64,000 nt of DNA, from positions 124,001 to 188,000 of the forward strand of contig CAJNOL010000132.1 in assembly GCA_905250125.1 (NCBI GenBank). The letters are read 5' to 3'. The position numbers and the translations under genes are program-made. The DNA is from Rotaria sordida. Taxonomy: Eukaryota > Rotifera > Eurotatoria > Philodinida > Philodinidae. The stretch's first letter is position 1, and each line of letters begins with the position of its first letter. Below are positions 39,101 to 50,664 of the stretch, one piece after another. Under the pieces are notes generated by a model. That model was given only the letters and a program-made list of their open reading frames with translations. It did not search any database and had not been told where the DNA came from.

Positions 39101-42100
39101 ATAATGAAAATTTTATTCAATTAAATAATCCAATTGATTTTTCATTTAATTATCAAGGTGATTTATTTATATTAGAAAAATTTAAACCATTTATTCGTGT
39201 ATTACGTTCATCAAATAATCAATTAGAAAATTTAAATCTTAATTTAAATAATATTAAAATAAATCTTGCATCAATTATTAATTATCCTGATGGTTCAATC
39301 ATTCTAACAAATATTCCTTCAAAAGAAATATTTAAATTAAAATCAATATCATTAACAAATGAAGATGAACAAAATAATGGTTTAAATATTCATTCAACAG
39401 ATAAAAATGAAATTTATGTTTTTAATAGAGTTGGACAACATCGAGCAACTATTGATGCATTAACAGGTTTGTAGAAATTTTTATTTTCAAAATATAACTT
39501 GATTTTTCAATACGTTTGACGAAGGAATCTCTGCAAATGTTAAATTGTTTTTCGACTGAGGCGAAGTTCATTTGATGAGAAACAGAAAAGTCTAGAGTAG
39601 TTTCGGTTTCCGAGCCTTTGTTCTTGAGATATCGAAATTTTACTGAGTTTTTTTAACAAAAAGTTAAAAAAACTCAGTAAAATTTCAATGTCTCAAGAAC
39701 AAAGGCTCGGAAAATCAAACCATTCTAGAGTTTTCTATTACTCATCAAATGAACATTGTCTCGATCGAAAAATGAATGGACATCTAAAGAGCTTCTCTCA
39801 TAAGATATTACTAATCATTCTAAAATTAGCTGGCGTTATTTTATTTCATGAACGAAGCGAAATTCTATTCGAAGTCGAAAAGAAAATAATTTATTTTGTT
39901 CATGTATGAATGTCCACAGAAGAAGATCCTAATGATTACTATTGGTCAGAAAGCCCAAATATATATGTTTTATGTAACCAAAGATGTGCAGGATCAAGTT
40001 TTTTCGTGCTTTCGGTTATAACTTTCGTGAATCTAATCTGGTTCTGGTGACCGGGACTAAAGTTGGTTCCGCACATCTGTATTCGTGATTAATGAATTAA
40101 TAATTAATATAAAGCGAAAATAAAACGAATATAAAAATTCAATGCAATAAGTCAAGTATTTTCTATTGAAGCTATTATAAGCCTACGGTAGCAGTCACTG
40201 TCATGAACGAGATGAAGAAGCTATGGATACAGAATAAGTTTTTCTATATAATCGATTGATAAAATGAAAAAATTCTTTGAAAAAACTTAATAACATATAC
40301 CTTCTGCTTACTGCATAGCAAGAAACTGATCATTTCTAGAGTTTGAGATATTACGTACCATGAAATATTAAAGGCTTACTATTCATTGGAGTATCTGCTA
40401 TAATAGAATACGTGAATTATTATATTGGAAGCAAAAATTTTACCATTTTTGAGATATTTTCTTCACGGTAATAGGTAGGATAAAATCGAAAAAGCATTTG
40501 ATCAGCTGAAAGAACTTCTTATCTTGTATTAAAATTTTAAGAGGAAAGAATCTCTTGAAAATCAAGACTTCCAAAACAAACATTTCTGAACGAAACAAAA
40601 CATCTCCAAGCTCTCTACGACCTTTCTTTATCAAACTGCAGTTGATCTACGAAAGATTCTGAAACGTAAAACACAACAAATTTTCGAAAAAATAGTATTG
40701 AAATCATTCGTAGGTTGATTGCAGTTAAATAAAGAAAATTTATAAAGAGCTGAGAAACTTCTCATTTTGTTCAGAAATCTTTTTTTTCTATCAGATGATC
40801 TTATTTCCAATCAAATCTAGAAGACTAGTTTTTTTAAAATCTTGGTTTTTCAGAGGACTCTTTCGAATATTCAAATATTTTTTCTTATTCATCCTATCTA
40901 TTACCATGAAGAAAATATCTCAAAAATATAAGTGTGTTAAATTTTTTGACTTTATTTTAAATTTCTCTTTAAATTTAAAATATTTCTTTTCATGTTTTTT
41001 TTAAAGGTGAAACAATCTTTAATTTTACATATGATTCTCCTCAAAATGCTTATGGTAAATTAGAATCTATAAACTATCGTAATGGTAAAAGTTTATTATT
41101 AAAATATGATTATGCTATGCGTATAAATGATATTATTCAAATGCCAAGTGGAAATAAGTTAAAAGTAAATTATTTGTTTTTTAGTCTTTTTGTATTTTTC
41201 TAATTTAATTTGAATTTAGATTAATTTTTCTAAACAAAAATTTTTCTCATATATTATTGATGATAATGGTTTATCAACACAATTTTTATATGATAATGGA
41301 TTATTAACAGGAATAATTAAAAATAATATAATTAGAAATCATTTTATTTATAATAAAGCTGGACATATTCAACAAGTATGAATTTTATTTAATTAGATTA
41401 AAAAAATATTGTTTCTTTTTTTTTATAGATTATTCATGAAGATGGTTATTACAATGAATTAATCACATCAGCTAATCATTCATTTTATCGAATAGATATT
41501 ATTAATCCAAATGAAAATACAACTTATTTAATGAGTAAATCAAAAACAATTCAATTAAAAAGTAAATCAGACAAAAGAATTTTTTCTAAAACACGATCTA
41601 AAAGGAATGTTGAAGTATAGAAGTACAAATTAGAACTTCCATTCCACAGATCACGACCAACACCAGTTAGTGACCGTCGTAGGCCATGACAGATGTTTTT
41701 GGTATATGATCATAGGTCGTGTATCAATAACATCCTCTTAAACTACTTGCTTATTGAATTTTTAAAGAATTAAGTAGAAAGATGGTGAAGTAAATAGATA
41801 GAATAAAATAACCTTCCTGTGATTCGCATGAGCAACTACATAGTGTTTTACATTTTTATCCCATAGGAATTATGATAACAGGTTTTTTGTATAATTATTT
41901 TCTTTCCATAGATAATAAACCACGATTAATTCGTCGAGATTTATCAAATTCTACAATAGTAATTTCGACATTAAATCCATTAGTAAAATTAATTTCAAGT
42001 TCAAATCGTTCATTAACTTTAAAAAGTCGTCATCAAACAATTGAATTTAATTCAACATTTCAATTTTCAAATTCATTAATTTATTCAGTTTTACCTTATG

Positions 42101-45100
42101 ATAATGAACAAATACGTTCTTGTCATTTAAAGGTAATTCTACATATTGAACAACTAAAACCTACATAAAATATTTGTTTTTTACTTTAGATTAATAATAA
42201 TATTGTTTTAACAATGTTATTTGATCATTTTGAAAAAAAATTAATTATACAAGATTATAAACAAAATGAAATTTTAACAATGATGTATTCAGATAAATAT
42301 CGTTTAAAATCAATAAATACACGAGGATTTTTACCGATTAGTTATACATATAAAGATAATGATCAAAAATTATCTAGTTGGAAAATTGGTTTATATTATG
42401 AAGAATTTTTATATGATACACGTGGACGTTTAATTGAAATACAACGTTTTAATGATCTTGCATCGATTAAATATAGTTATGGTAATGGAGAACAAGTAAG
42501 TTTAACTAGTTACTAGAATATACATTTTTTTTCAAATAGAAGTTCAAATTAATTGAAAGTAAAAAATGCTGTAATTAAAATCAAAAAGGAGTTTGAATAT
42601 TGTTTTGACGAGAATGACCAGAGAATAACCATGATTAATGTTAACGCCAAAAACAAAACAGAAGTGAAAATTAGAGTCAGTTATTTATACTCTGCTATTG
42701 ATACGCTCTACACATTTCATAGACAATCTTGATGATAATTTTATAATAGTCATATGATAATTGGTTGTTACTTAGAGAGTATGACCCGTTGGATCAGTCT
42801 CAAGTCCACGACCAACCCGATGAGCTTTTGCCAGAGTAAGAGAAACATTTCGAGAACGGTAGTAGATAATAATCTGCAGTTTTCAACAATTGAACGACGG
42901 AATTATCCGAATGTCTTTTTCTTCGATAATAATAGAGACAAAATCATTGCCAGACTGTTCAATCGAGCATATACACGATTTTATTTGCTCAAACATAAGA
43001 ATATGAGAAAATAAACTTTTATATTATGTTTTGAACCAAAGATTTGAAGTTTTTCTGTCTAAGACACATGTCAAAATCAAAATTTTCTCGAAACGAAAAA
43101 TTATTTTCATGAATCTTTTGAATATTTCTCCAAGACAATTAATTTTGAAAAGGGATGTACAGTGTTGATGTAAATATTGATAGTGAGTCATCGACATAGG
43201 TTATATTGAAGCACCAACTACAATGATATCCGCGTTCTCTGACACATTAAAACACCAACTCTATCAAAATATACCCTTTTTGTACGGATATGCTCCAATC
43301 TTTTAGTAGATACTTGTATCAGTAATGTTGGTGACCAGTACACTACAACTGTACATCCTTAATTTTTAAAATGATTTTATCTTTTACAGAATTGAAAAAA
43401 AAAGATATTTCAAAATTTCCTCTTTCGTTTGTTAAAAATCCTCACATAACTAGTCACTACTGTTCTGGAAATATTTGTCGTGTACTCATCTTGCTTTTAT
43501 TCTGGCGCTCATATTATACATAATTTTCTGAGTATATATTCGTTGTTGTGATATAGCATTGATAGATCAGAGTTATGTTACTTCAAATTGATGAGCTGCA
43601 AGTAGACATTAGCGGAATAAGTCATTTTTGGTTCTGCCGGACCGAGACCATTTTGCCCACTATCTAGCTGTAGGAAATACTTATTCGATGATGTTGATTG
43701 TAGAAGATATTTAATTGAGATTTACACAAATTTTTTGTTGTTAAAAGCTTTAATTGACTTTTATTTCACTATTGTTTTAGCCTGTTGGAATAACTTATGG
43801 TTCTCAATCGAGTGTTATGTTACGTAAAGATTCAACAGGAAGTATAACTGGTATAATAATGCCAAATCAAGCTGAACATACAATTGAATATCGAACATAT
43901 TTCAATGGTTATCGTTTAATTTATTCTGGTTTACATACACAAATATGGGAATATGATTCTAAATCTAATTTACAACGAATTTATTTTCCATTTCAACGAA
44001 TAATAACATATAAATATGATGAAAATAATCGTTTAATTTATTCATTTACTGATGGTTGTAAAATATCATATAAATATTTAAATTTTCAAAAACAAATTCA
44101 TATTGAATATCCACGTGGACAAATTTATGAACAAATCTATGAATATAATAATAATAATTCATTACTTAATAATTTTATTGATTATTATTATGATAAATAT
44201 TCATATATAATTTTATTTATTAAATATAATACAATAAATTCATTTGAATTACGTTTAATATTTTCTAAAGAATATCATAGAAATTTTCTTGAAAATTATT
44301 CAACAATTTATCAATTAAATTATACATTAAATTATAATGAAAATTTTGGTTATTTACAATCAAGTACATTTATACGTTTAACATATCCAACAATATATGA
44401 ATGTTATATAAAAGATAATTTGAATTTTATAACAATATCACGTCGTATTGATGAATATAAACGTTTAAAAGAAATAAATTTTAATTATAAAAATCAAAAA
44501 CGTTTAAATATGGAATTTATTTATAATAATAAACAATTATTATTAGAACAAATTAAAATATCATTAAATGAACTTGAAAAATATACATATATATATGAAT
44601 ATGATTATTTAAAACGTTTAATAAATATTAAAAAAAATCAAAATTCTATTGATTATTATCAATATGATTTAAATAATAATTTAAATTTAACAAAATCATA
44701 TCAATCTATTCAATATAATCAATGGAATCAAATAATACAAATAATAACAAATGATAATTTAACATTAAATTATAAATATGATCTAAATGGTTTTTTACAT
44801 ATAATATCAAATAATAAATTATATTTATTTAATTCATATGGTTTATTAATTAAATATAAATATAATCAATTAATAATTGATTATATTTATGATAATGAAC
44901 AACGTTTAATTATGAAATTATATCCATTAACTGGTTATTATTTAAGATTTATATATGGAAATCAACAACAACGAAAATTAATAACACATATATATAATTC
45001 ACAATTAAAATTTATGACAATTATTCATTATGATAATCAAAATAATTTAATTGGTTTTGAACAAAATGATAAAAAGTTTTTTATATTAACTGATTCAATT

Positions 45101-48100
45101 GGTTCACCATTATTTATTTATGATAATAATGGTTTATTAATACAAGAAAAATTTTATGGTTTATATGGACAAATATTAACTGAAAAAAATTTCCAAGATA
45201 AAATATTTTTTCCATTTGGTTATGCTGGTTTATTAATTGATGAAGATTTAAATTGTGCTTTTGAAAAATTTCATGGAAAATTATATGATCTTAATCTTGG
45301 AAGATATTTAGTACCAAATTTTCCATTAACATGGATAAATAAACAAACATATTTACCAAATATTAATAATCCATTGAATGATATGAATTTATATAAAATT
45401 AATGATGAAATTTATAATATTAATGAAATATTTTTTCAAAGATTACATCAGAATGGTAAGTAGAGATGAAAAGATGAATTTGTTTTAATAGAAAAAACAA
45501 TGTACGAAACAATCGAACGAGAAAAGTATATATGAAGTGAATTTTTCATTTTTTGGTATTTAAAGAAGTATCTCAGGTCAAGAAAGGAATTCGATGGCCT
45601 GCTCTGATCGGACTTAGACAAATACAACCATTGGATTCCTACTTTCAAGTTCCTACCATTTTTCAGAGAATTATAGCGAGAACTTGCCGGCATCTCACAG
45701 ATCCTGGCACCGAAATCGTTTACCTGGGCTTAAACAATTTTAATAAGTTCTGGGTTCATAGTAGAACACGTCGGGTCCAACATTTTCGGACTTGGATCTT
45801 GCTGAATCGTATTTTGATAATCTTAATGAAATTTTCTAGTCGGGATTGAATAGCCATTCCGAAGAAACAAGATACTTTTTTTCCGTTTTTTTTTGTATTC
45901 AATGATTAGCGCTATGTGCACATTTCTCAAACGACTGGAAGCCATCAAGTCCAAAAATTTTCGGATCAGGACGATGAGCTCTAGTTCATAGACTTTCTCT
46001 AGGAAATTACAACTATTTTGCTGGATGTTTTTTTATTTGAGATTATATTGTTTGGTAGATCTGATGATTTGAAGAATAATCTCTAATTTTCACATGAAAA
46101 CGAATACTTCCTGTGTGAAATACTCAATATTCTCGATTTCTGTTACTGTTGTGAAAATTTAATTGGTTCGTCGTTTAGTTTCATTAAGACTTTTAGATTA
46201 TTCTTTGAACAATCAGATCTACTAAAACATAAAATCTCAAATAAAAGAATTCATTGTTCAATTTTCTTATTAATACTTTATTCTATCAGAAAAATCGAGT
46301 AAAATAGTTGTTATTTGGTAAAGAAACTCTATTAAGTCCAAAACTTATTGGAATTATTGTAGTCCATTACATTAGAGTATCGGATATGAATTTTTTTGAA
46401 TATCGATTCGATAATATTGTAAAGGATCAAGTTCCTCATCCTATCATATCATCTACATAAAAATTTCAAGATGTAAGATTCAAGTATTGTATTGTATTTA
46501 ACTTCTAAATCGATCTAAATTTATTAACTTATTACCGTAATTCAAATGCTGAGATTAGGACAGTTTTCAGAAAGATACTTTTTCAAATGTTCTTGTTGGT
46601 TGCAAACCTACTTACGATGGAATTATCCGAAGTAACACGTACCGTTTAAGCTCATACTGGACTTACAAGGACATCTTGTTTAGACTAACAAGAGTCTAAT
46701 AGAGTTCATTCCCATGAACCTTTGAAGCCGAGTTATGACCGTTTCACTGAATTTTCGACTGAGCTTTAAGCATATATTAAAAAATCAAAGAACAGAATTT
46801 CGATCCATAGATCGGTTGGATGATTCGTAGAATATCCTAAAATTTTCAGCCGAAAAGAATGTTTTTCTTTGGTCGAGCCATTGAATTTTTAAATAAACTC
46901 GATTTTTGAACCATGCGTGTAGCAAACGAATGGTTTTTGGAAATTCGATATCTTAGCACAAGAACATTCTTTTCGGCTAAAATTTCCAGAATATTCTAAG
47001 TGTTATTCAATCTGTCTATGGGAGAAATTTCACGCCGAAATTCTGATTGTGTTTTGACTTTTCAATGACTACCTAAAACTGAATCAAAAGCTCAGTAAAA
47101 CGATTATAACTTCACTCCAAAGGTGTATGGAAAGGAACCCTTTTAAACTTTGTTTAGTCTTACTGAGACGTCCTTGTAGGTCAATTATGTACTCAAACAG
47201 CGCCTATCAGTTCAAGTAGTTCTCTTGTAAGAAAGTAACTACTTGAGGATAGTATTTCAAAATTCACTCTAGTCTTACTTATATATATATCTTTGTATCT
47301 TCCATTAAAACATCTGAACAAGTTCATTAAGTACCGAATTCTGAAATATTCATTATTTAAACACGTAAGTACTTGTAAAATATTGGCAATAGAATATTCT
47401 GCACTCAGTTAAATCTAAGGAATTAAAATAAAGTCGATATTCAAATATTCATCTGAAGTGTTTTACCCAGGGAACAGTGCCGCTCCAAAAATCGGATTGA
47501 CTGTCCCAGAGTTTGCGGTTATTGTACCACGTACTCAGTGGCTGTGCTACCAAAACAAGATGTCTACCCTCTTAGAGTTTTAAATCACTTCTCCGAAAGA
47601 GAAAACCTGGTGTAAAAAAAAACTGAATCTACGAAACTATGTAAAACAAATACCAAACATAGTTTTGTTTTTCAAGTAAATCTAAATAAACTCTCATTGA
47701 TGAGGAATCCTTAAAAAAAATTTTATCTTAATATTTTTAGACATTCTTAGTCAATTACAAAATCTAAATTATGATTTTACAAATCTATATGATTCAATGT
47801 TATCTTCACCGTATTTTAATAATCAAAATACAATTCTTGAAGATAATTCATTAATTTATTCATCATTTTTTTCATATTTTAATGAACATTATACAATAAA
47901 TTATCCAAATAAATTTACTTATTCAATAGCACATATTCAAAATGAAAATGATTTTTGGATCAATCGTACATTATCAATAAATTCAAATAATCAAATAGAA
48001 TTTATTTCATTTACATTATATGATGATTTATTTTCTATACTTTTTAATCAATCATATTTAATTCCATATCGTCAACAAAATCATATATATGTTCTTCAGA

Positions 48101-48513
48101 ATTTAAATAGTTATCAACAATTAAAATCTTATCTTAATCAACCATTATTTCATCAATTTAAAATAAACATACGACAACAAACAAATATAAATAATCTTAT
48201 CGATATGGACTTAATTATAAGTAATACAACTATATTTCATATTAAATTTGGTTCAACATATGATGATGAATATCAATATTTAATTGATAATAATTTATCA
48301 CAAATGATAAAAAATGTTTGGCAATATGAACGAACATATTTAATGGAAAATTTTCGTTTATATTATTTATATACATGGTCACAAAATGAAATTGATGAAT
48401 TAATAAGTAATGGTTATTTAACTAATTATACTATTGTTTATCGATATGATCCATTGATTTATCCAGAAATAATTGATGATCCAACAAATTTTATATTTAA
48501 AATGAAAACATAA
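24199..48513 (+). CDS. Tenm: teneurin, complete, 26 coding exons, 2762 residues
   Basis: Teneurins are type II cell-surface adhesion receptors of neurons and developing tissue; their large ectodomain binds teneurins and latrophilins across cells. Exons: 24199..24349, 25617..25958, 27894..28229, 29332..29512, 29932..30003, 30387..30751, 30805..30945, 31227..31601, 31665..31859, 31934..32140, 32204..32392, 32449..32583, 35560..35653, 35722..35835, 36037..36156, 36227..36765, 36834..36974, 38234..38895, 38959..39466, 41007..41164, 41220..41375, 41429..41561, 41912..42132, 42190..42495, 43781..45455, 47741..48513. Every phase agrees. Domains: polar, Pro-rich cytoplasmic part (1-434); TM helix (about 435-460); eight EGF repeats (626-879); DGLIDCLDPDCC motif; plug region with RRQAPSPSASFFER (928-1232); NHL propeller (1233-1622); YD/RHS shell (1623-2505) with the core motif LGRYLVP; C-terminal Tox-GHH-like domain (2506-2762). 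The start has an in-frame stop 12 bases upstream. It is a cell-surface domain of toxin-like fold, not a toxin gene. Confidence 0.95.
24562..24580. repeat. AT microsatellite in teneurin intron 1
   Basis: A run of alternating T and A. Similar AT runs lie at about 29624-29648 in intron 4 and at 9710-9733 in the upstream unknown gene. Confidence 0.8.
28778..28834. repeat. GAAA and GAA microsatellites in teneurin intron 3
   Basis: Tandem GAAA units (28778-28800) are followed after ten bases by tandem GAA units (about 28811-28834), giving a purine-rich strand asymmetry. Confidence 0.8.
33317..33335. repeat. left TTAA site and piggyBac terminal inverted repeat
   Basis: TTAA followed by CACATTCGACCCGAC. 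This is the transposase 3' side, because the ORF runs on the minus strand. Confidence 0.9.
33335..33356. repeat. perfect palindrome next to the left piggyBac end
   Basis: The half-site CGTCGCCCACC is followed directly by its inverse complement, a 22-base perfect palindrome beginning at the last base of the terminal repeat. The right end has no counterpart. It may be a transposase binding or subterminal site; that is inference. Confidence 0.85.
33469..35157 (-). CDS. piggyBac transposase (DDE_Tnp_1_7), intact
   Basis: The frame is open from 35268. I prefer the Met at 35157 (MSFEEIDTESS), which begins the acidic leader typical of the family and leaves 562 residues; from 35268 it would be 599. 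The acidic N-terminus is followed by the RNase H-like DDE core. In the 599 numbering, the catalytic aspartates are D263 (SIDESM), D340 (VVADNFFTS), D447 and D450 (KGRQGTDLSDQ), the same D/D/D(+D) pattern as T. ni piggyBac. The C-terminus carries a Cys-rich zinc domain (CTGC, CSDC, CLEC with a final DKHY), which in the family binds the element ends. It acts in the nucleus by hairpin-intermediate excision at TTAA. No stop or frameshift is seen, so it could be active. It lies inside the teneurin intron in the opposite orientation. Confidence 0.95.
   Translation of the reverse strand: MSFEEIDTESSASSFSEVSSLNDEFDTTHLDFDNSDEEITDEDNNDNMNLYAWNEIEPESDAEFLEDHGLIGDVTSTSEDNTINPIDCYRHFITDEIIDLMVRETNRYAQQYLQSHVISRRSMFQRWKPTTNTEMFKFFGIIIEMGLVQMPKLKYYWSSSPLYGSKIIQNTMSRERFESLLKFWHFSNNNDKNSNQDRLFKLKPLLDLLKERFSSVYMPGSIISIDESMIPWRGRLLFKQYIPGKAHKYGVKMYKLAATNGYVWNYVIYTGEQDSTAGVGHAQTVVMKLLDGLDGCYRTVVADNFFTSISLAECLLEHDTYLIGTLRTNRVGSGGRVLEENLSRGEVCGLQNKDGIKLIRWRDKNDVLMISTRPSHSASVVDSGKLNFQNESIMKPQVVLDYNKGRQGTDLSDQLSTYYTSLRKSVKWYRKVAFELVFGTALVNSYLIYKENYIESKVTILQFRENLVQSLLLGTPIEKLKHGSRQQPARYSKRKFADHKLEEKEGSTRNVGRRCTGCYAKERAEQSRQASNAAAKKVKTFCSDCDKFFCLECFNDKHYAIE
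35461..35479. repeat. right piggyBac terminal inverted repeat and TTAA site
   Basis: GTCGGGTCGAATGTG followed by TTAA, the exact inverse of the left end. Confidence 0.9.
37660..37940. repeat. dispersed repeat, diverged copy in teneurin intron 17
   Basis: It shares blocks such as CAAGATAC followed by a T-run, CCCTACACATTTCT, and a terminal GGATC/TCCGGA-rich segment with the copies at about 45.77-45.99 kb and 49.11-49.38 kb. It has no ORF. This is the most diverged of the three. Confidence 0.5.
39547..39772. repeat. long imperfect hairpin in teneurin intron 19
   Basis: Arms of about 110 bases (39547-39657 and 39663-39772) surround a 5-base A loop. The inner part is almost perfect: CGAGCCTTTGTTCTTGAGA on the left against TCTCAAGAACAAAGGCTCG on the right, then AATTTTACTGAG with its inverse. 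Mismatches increase outward. The short core CAGTAAAA...TCAAGAA resembles the arms of the 19.7 and 46.6 kb elements. It would be transcribed as part of the teneurin pre-mRNA and would fold into a long double-stranded stem. Confidence 0.9.
40445..40936. repeat. inverted-repeat element in teneurin intron 19
   Basis: The left arm begins TTTTTGAGATATTTTCTTCA near 40446 and the right arm ends with the inverse near 40931 (TGAAGAAAATATCTCAAAAA). Similarity continues inward with decay, for example TTTCTGAAC near 40583 against its complement near 40774. This gives arms of up to about 180 bases. No ORF. It lies beside the 39.5 kb hairpin in the same intron. Confidence 0.75.
45768..45992. repeat. dispersed repeat copy in teneurin intron 25
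   Basis: It aligns by eye with 49110-49382: shared blocks are CTTAATGAAATTTTCT (CTCAATGAAATTTTCT there), CAAGATACTTTTT, TTTTTTTGTATT, and a closing TTTTC(G/A)GATC followed by GATG(A/G)(G/A)CTCTAGT. No ORF or terminal repeat was identified. Confidence 0.7.
46632..47205. repeat. long inverted-repeat (foldback/MITE-like) element in teneurin intron 25
   Basis: Arms at about 46632-46866 and 46961-47205 are inverse copies, roughly 70-75% alike. The inner anchor is AGCCGAAAAGAATGTT against AACATTCTTTTCGGCT; outer anchors are GACTTACAAGGAC against GTCCTTGTAGGTC. The arm block CTCAGTAAAACGATTATAAC resembles CAGTAAAATGATCATAAC at 20.18 kb and 51.47 kb, so it is probably an older member of the same family. 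Confidence 0.75.
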
Positions 48514-49109
48514 AAGAAAAAAAAAACAAAATAAATTGATTTATTTTAACTAAGATTTTACCGGTGATTTCAATTAATAAAAAACAAAACAAAACAAAAC
48601 AAAAATCATTGGACGTACATTGTTAAATGTATTTGAAACTTGATGTCTGATAATTATTATTCATTTTCTTTTTCTTTTTCTAATTAATGATGCTGATAGA
48701 CGAAACCTAGACTCAGGGATGAATGTTATTTATTTTTTTTTTTTTGATTTTCACTGTGTTTAGAATTTCTTTGTACGTGTGTGTGTGTCGTTTTGATAAT
48801 CCTTTTTTTTTCTTTGCGTCTTGTTTTTTAATAAATAAAAAATTATGGGTTGTATGTATAAATAAATTAGGAGTTGTTATGATATAATGAATATTCCGCA
48901 ATCGATTATTGTAATTTTATGGATTGAAGCAATGAAGTTTGATTGAGAGAAAGACTATATGAAGTCGTATTTGTAAAAATAATTTATATGGATGATTCCT
49001 TGTGAATAGAGTGATAATTAACGCATATGAACTTTTGGTGTTAGTTACTGGAAAATCATGAATAATATAATAAAAAAAGACGATTAGAAAGTTAGAGTGT
49101 AGTGAAGCT

Positions 49110-49382
49110 TGTCGCGTTCAAAATTTTCCGATCCGGCTTATTGAACGTTTTGGGGGCCGGGACTCAGATTCGATCGAATCGTACTTCGATACTCTCAATG
49201 AAATTTTCTTACCGGAATTGGGTAGTCGCCTCGAATAGACAAGATACTTTTTGTGGTTTTTTTGTATTTGGTAACTACCGTACTCTACACATGTCTCAGA
49301 CGAGTAGAACTCAGTGAGTCCAAGGTTTTCAGATCCAAACCCGCCTGAGTCCGGAACTAATTCGATGGACTCTAGTCTATAT
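49110..49382. repeat. dispersed repeat copy, intergenic
   Basis: A second good copy of the family described at 45.77-45.99 kb. It is less AT-rich than its surroundings, with GGGGGCCGGGAC near its left end. No coding potential. Confidence 0.7.
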
Positions 49383-50664
49383 TAAGAGAAGGATAATTAG
49401 TGATTGAATTCATACATGAACACAAAAAAAGTCGATATATATTTTTTTTTGAAAAACGGTTGGCGTAGAAAAATTCTATTTAGCCTTTGATTGATCATTA
49501 GTTACGTAAAAATAGTCGAATTTTATATCAAATAAAATTATCCAAATGTTTTTTTTTGTAATGAGGACGTACATTCGTAATAGTTACTATTCAAGAACTA
49601 TAAATAATCACTTATTCTGAATTTAACTTTTAAACAAATAAACTTTGTACAATCAAATCTCTTTAAAGTGAATACCTTGTAATTATGAACGATCTCGAAT
49701 TTGACCGAGCATCTATTGCTGGAAACGCTTCTCATCTATGTGAACATCTCCTTATGCTGAACAGTGAACACTTTTTTCGGTTCCTCTTTCTATTATATAA
49801 TCTTTCCAATGTGTGACACACGTACAACGTTTTCTTGTCCTCTTTCTACTGTCTATAACCTGTTTCATGTATATTACGGTTAAGTATATTTTATCTATGA
49901 ATTTACTATTGTACGTATGAATAAAATCATGATATAACAACAAGAGCTTAGTATGCAAGTAAAAACATCGAATTATTTATTGAATTGAAATCCACACTAA
50001 TTGATGTTGATATTAATTCAAAAGCAAAAAGACGAAAAACATGGAAAGACTTTTGAAAAGAAAAACAACATTTTATTTTCTAATTGAAAAATCTTTCAAT
50101 TCAAATCATTTAGATGAAAATAGATAAACAAAAGAATAAATTGCTAGCCTTTATTTAAGATTAATATAGACCCAGCCATCCTGGAAGCTTTTCTTCATTC
50201 CACAACTAGCTATGCGTCAAATCTCTAAACTGAACATTTCTGTACAGTGAACGTTTCTTAAGAGTTTCCATAATGTTTTCTATATAGAGATTTTACTGTA
50301 TTGCCTACTAAAACACCTGCAGTTAACGATATTTTGAATAAATATATTTTTAATTTTAATATATCATGAGCTATTCAATGAAGATTAGTAACAAGAATAA
50401 ATGTAAATATAATCTTAGCAAAAAGTGTTAAACAGACTAAATAAAATTCTGTTTAATTTCCAGACTTCTTCATTGTAAATCGAATCAGAACCAGTATTTC
50501 TTTCTCTGTCATATTGATTATACATTTAAATAATGCCTTGATGGCGCCCAGCTTAATGGTAATGCCATAAAACGGAGAAGATGGCAGAGGGTGGTGAAGA
50601 TCTCCTAAAATTTCCTGATCCTTCGGAAATTTTTAAAAGTTGTTGGTAACGTGGTCTCACACTT

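Noticed and set aside
41562..41620. Read-through of teneurin exon 22 ending in a furin-like RSKR and a stop
   Set aside because: A good donor (gtaaat at 41562) joins exon 23 in phase. The tail is most simply intron sequence; a retained-intron isoform cannot be shown from DNA.
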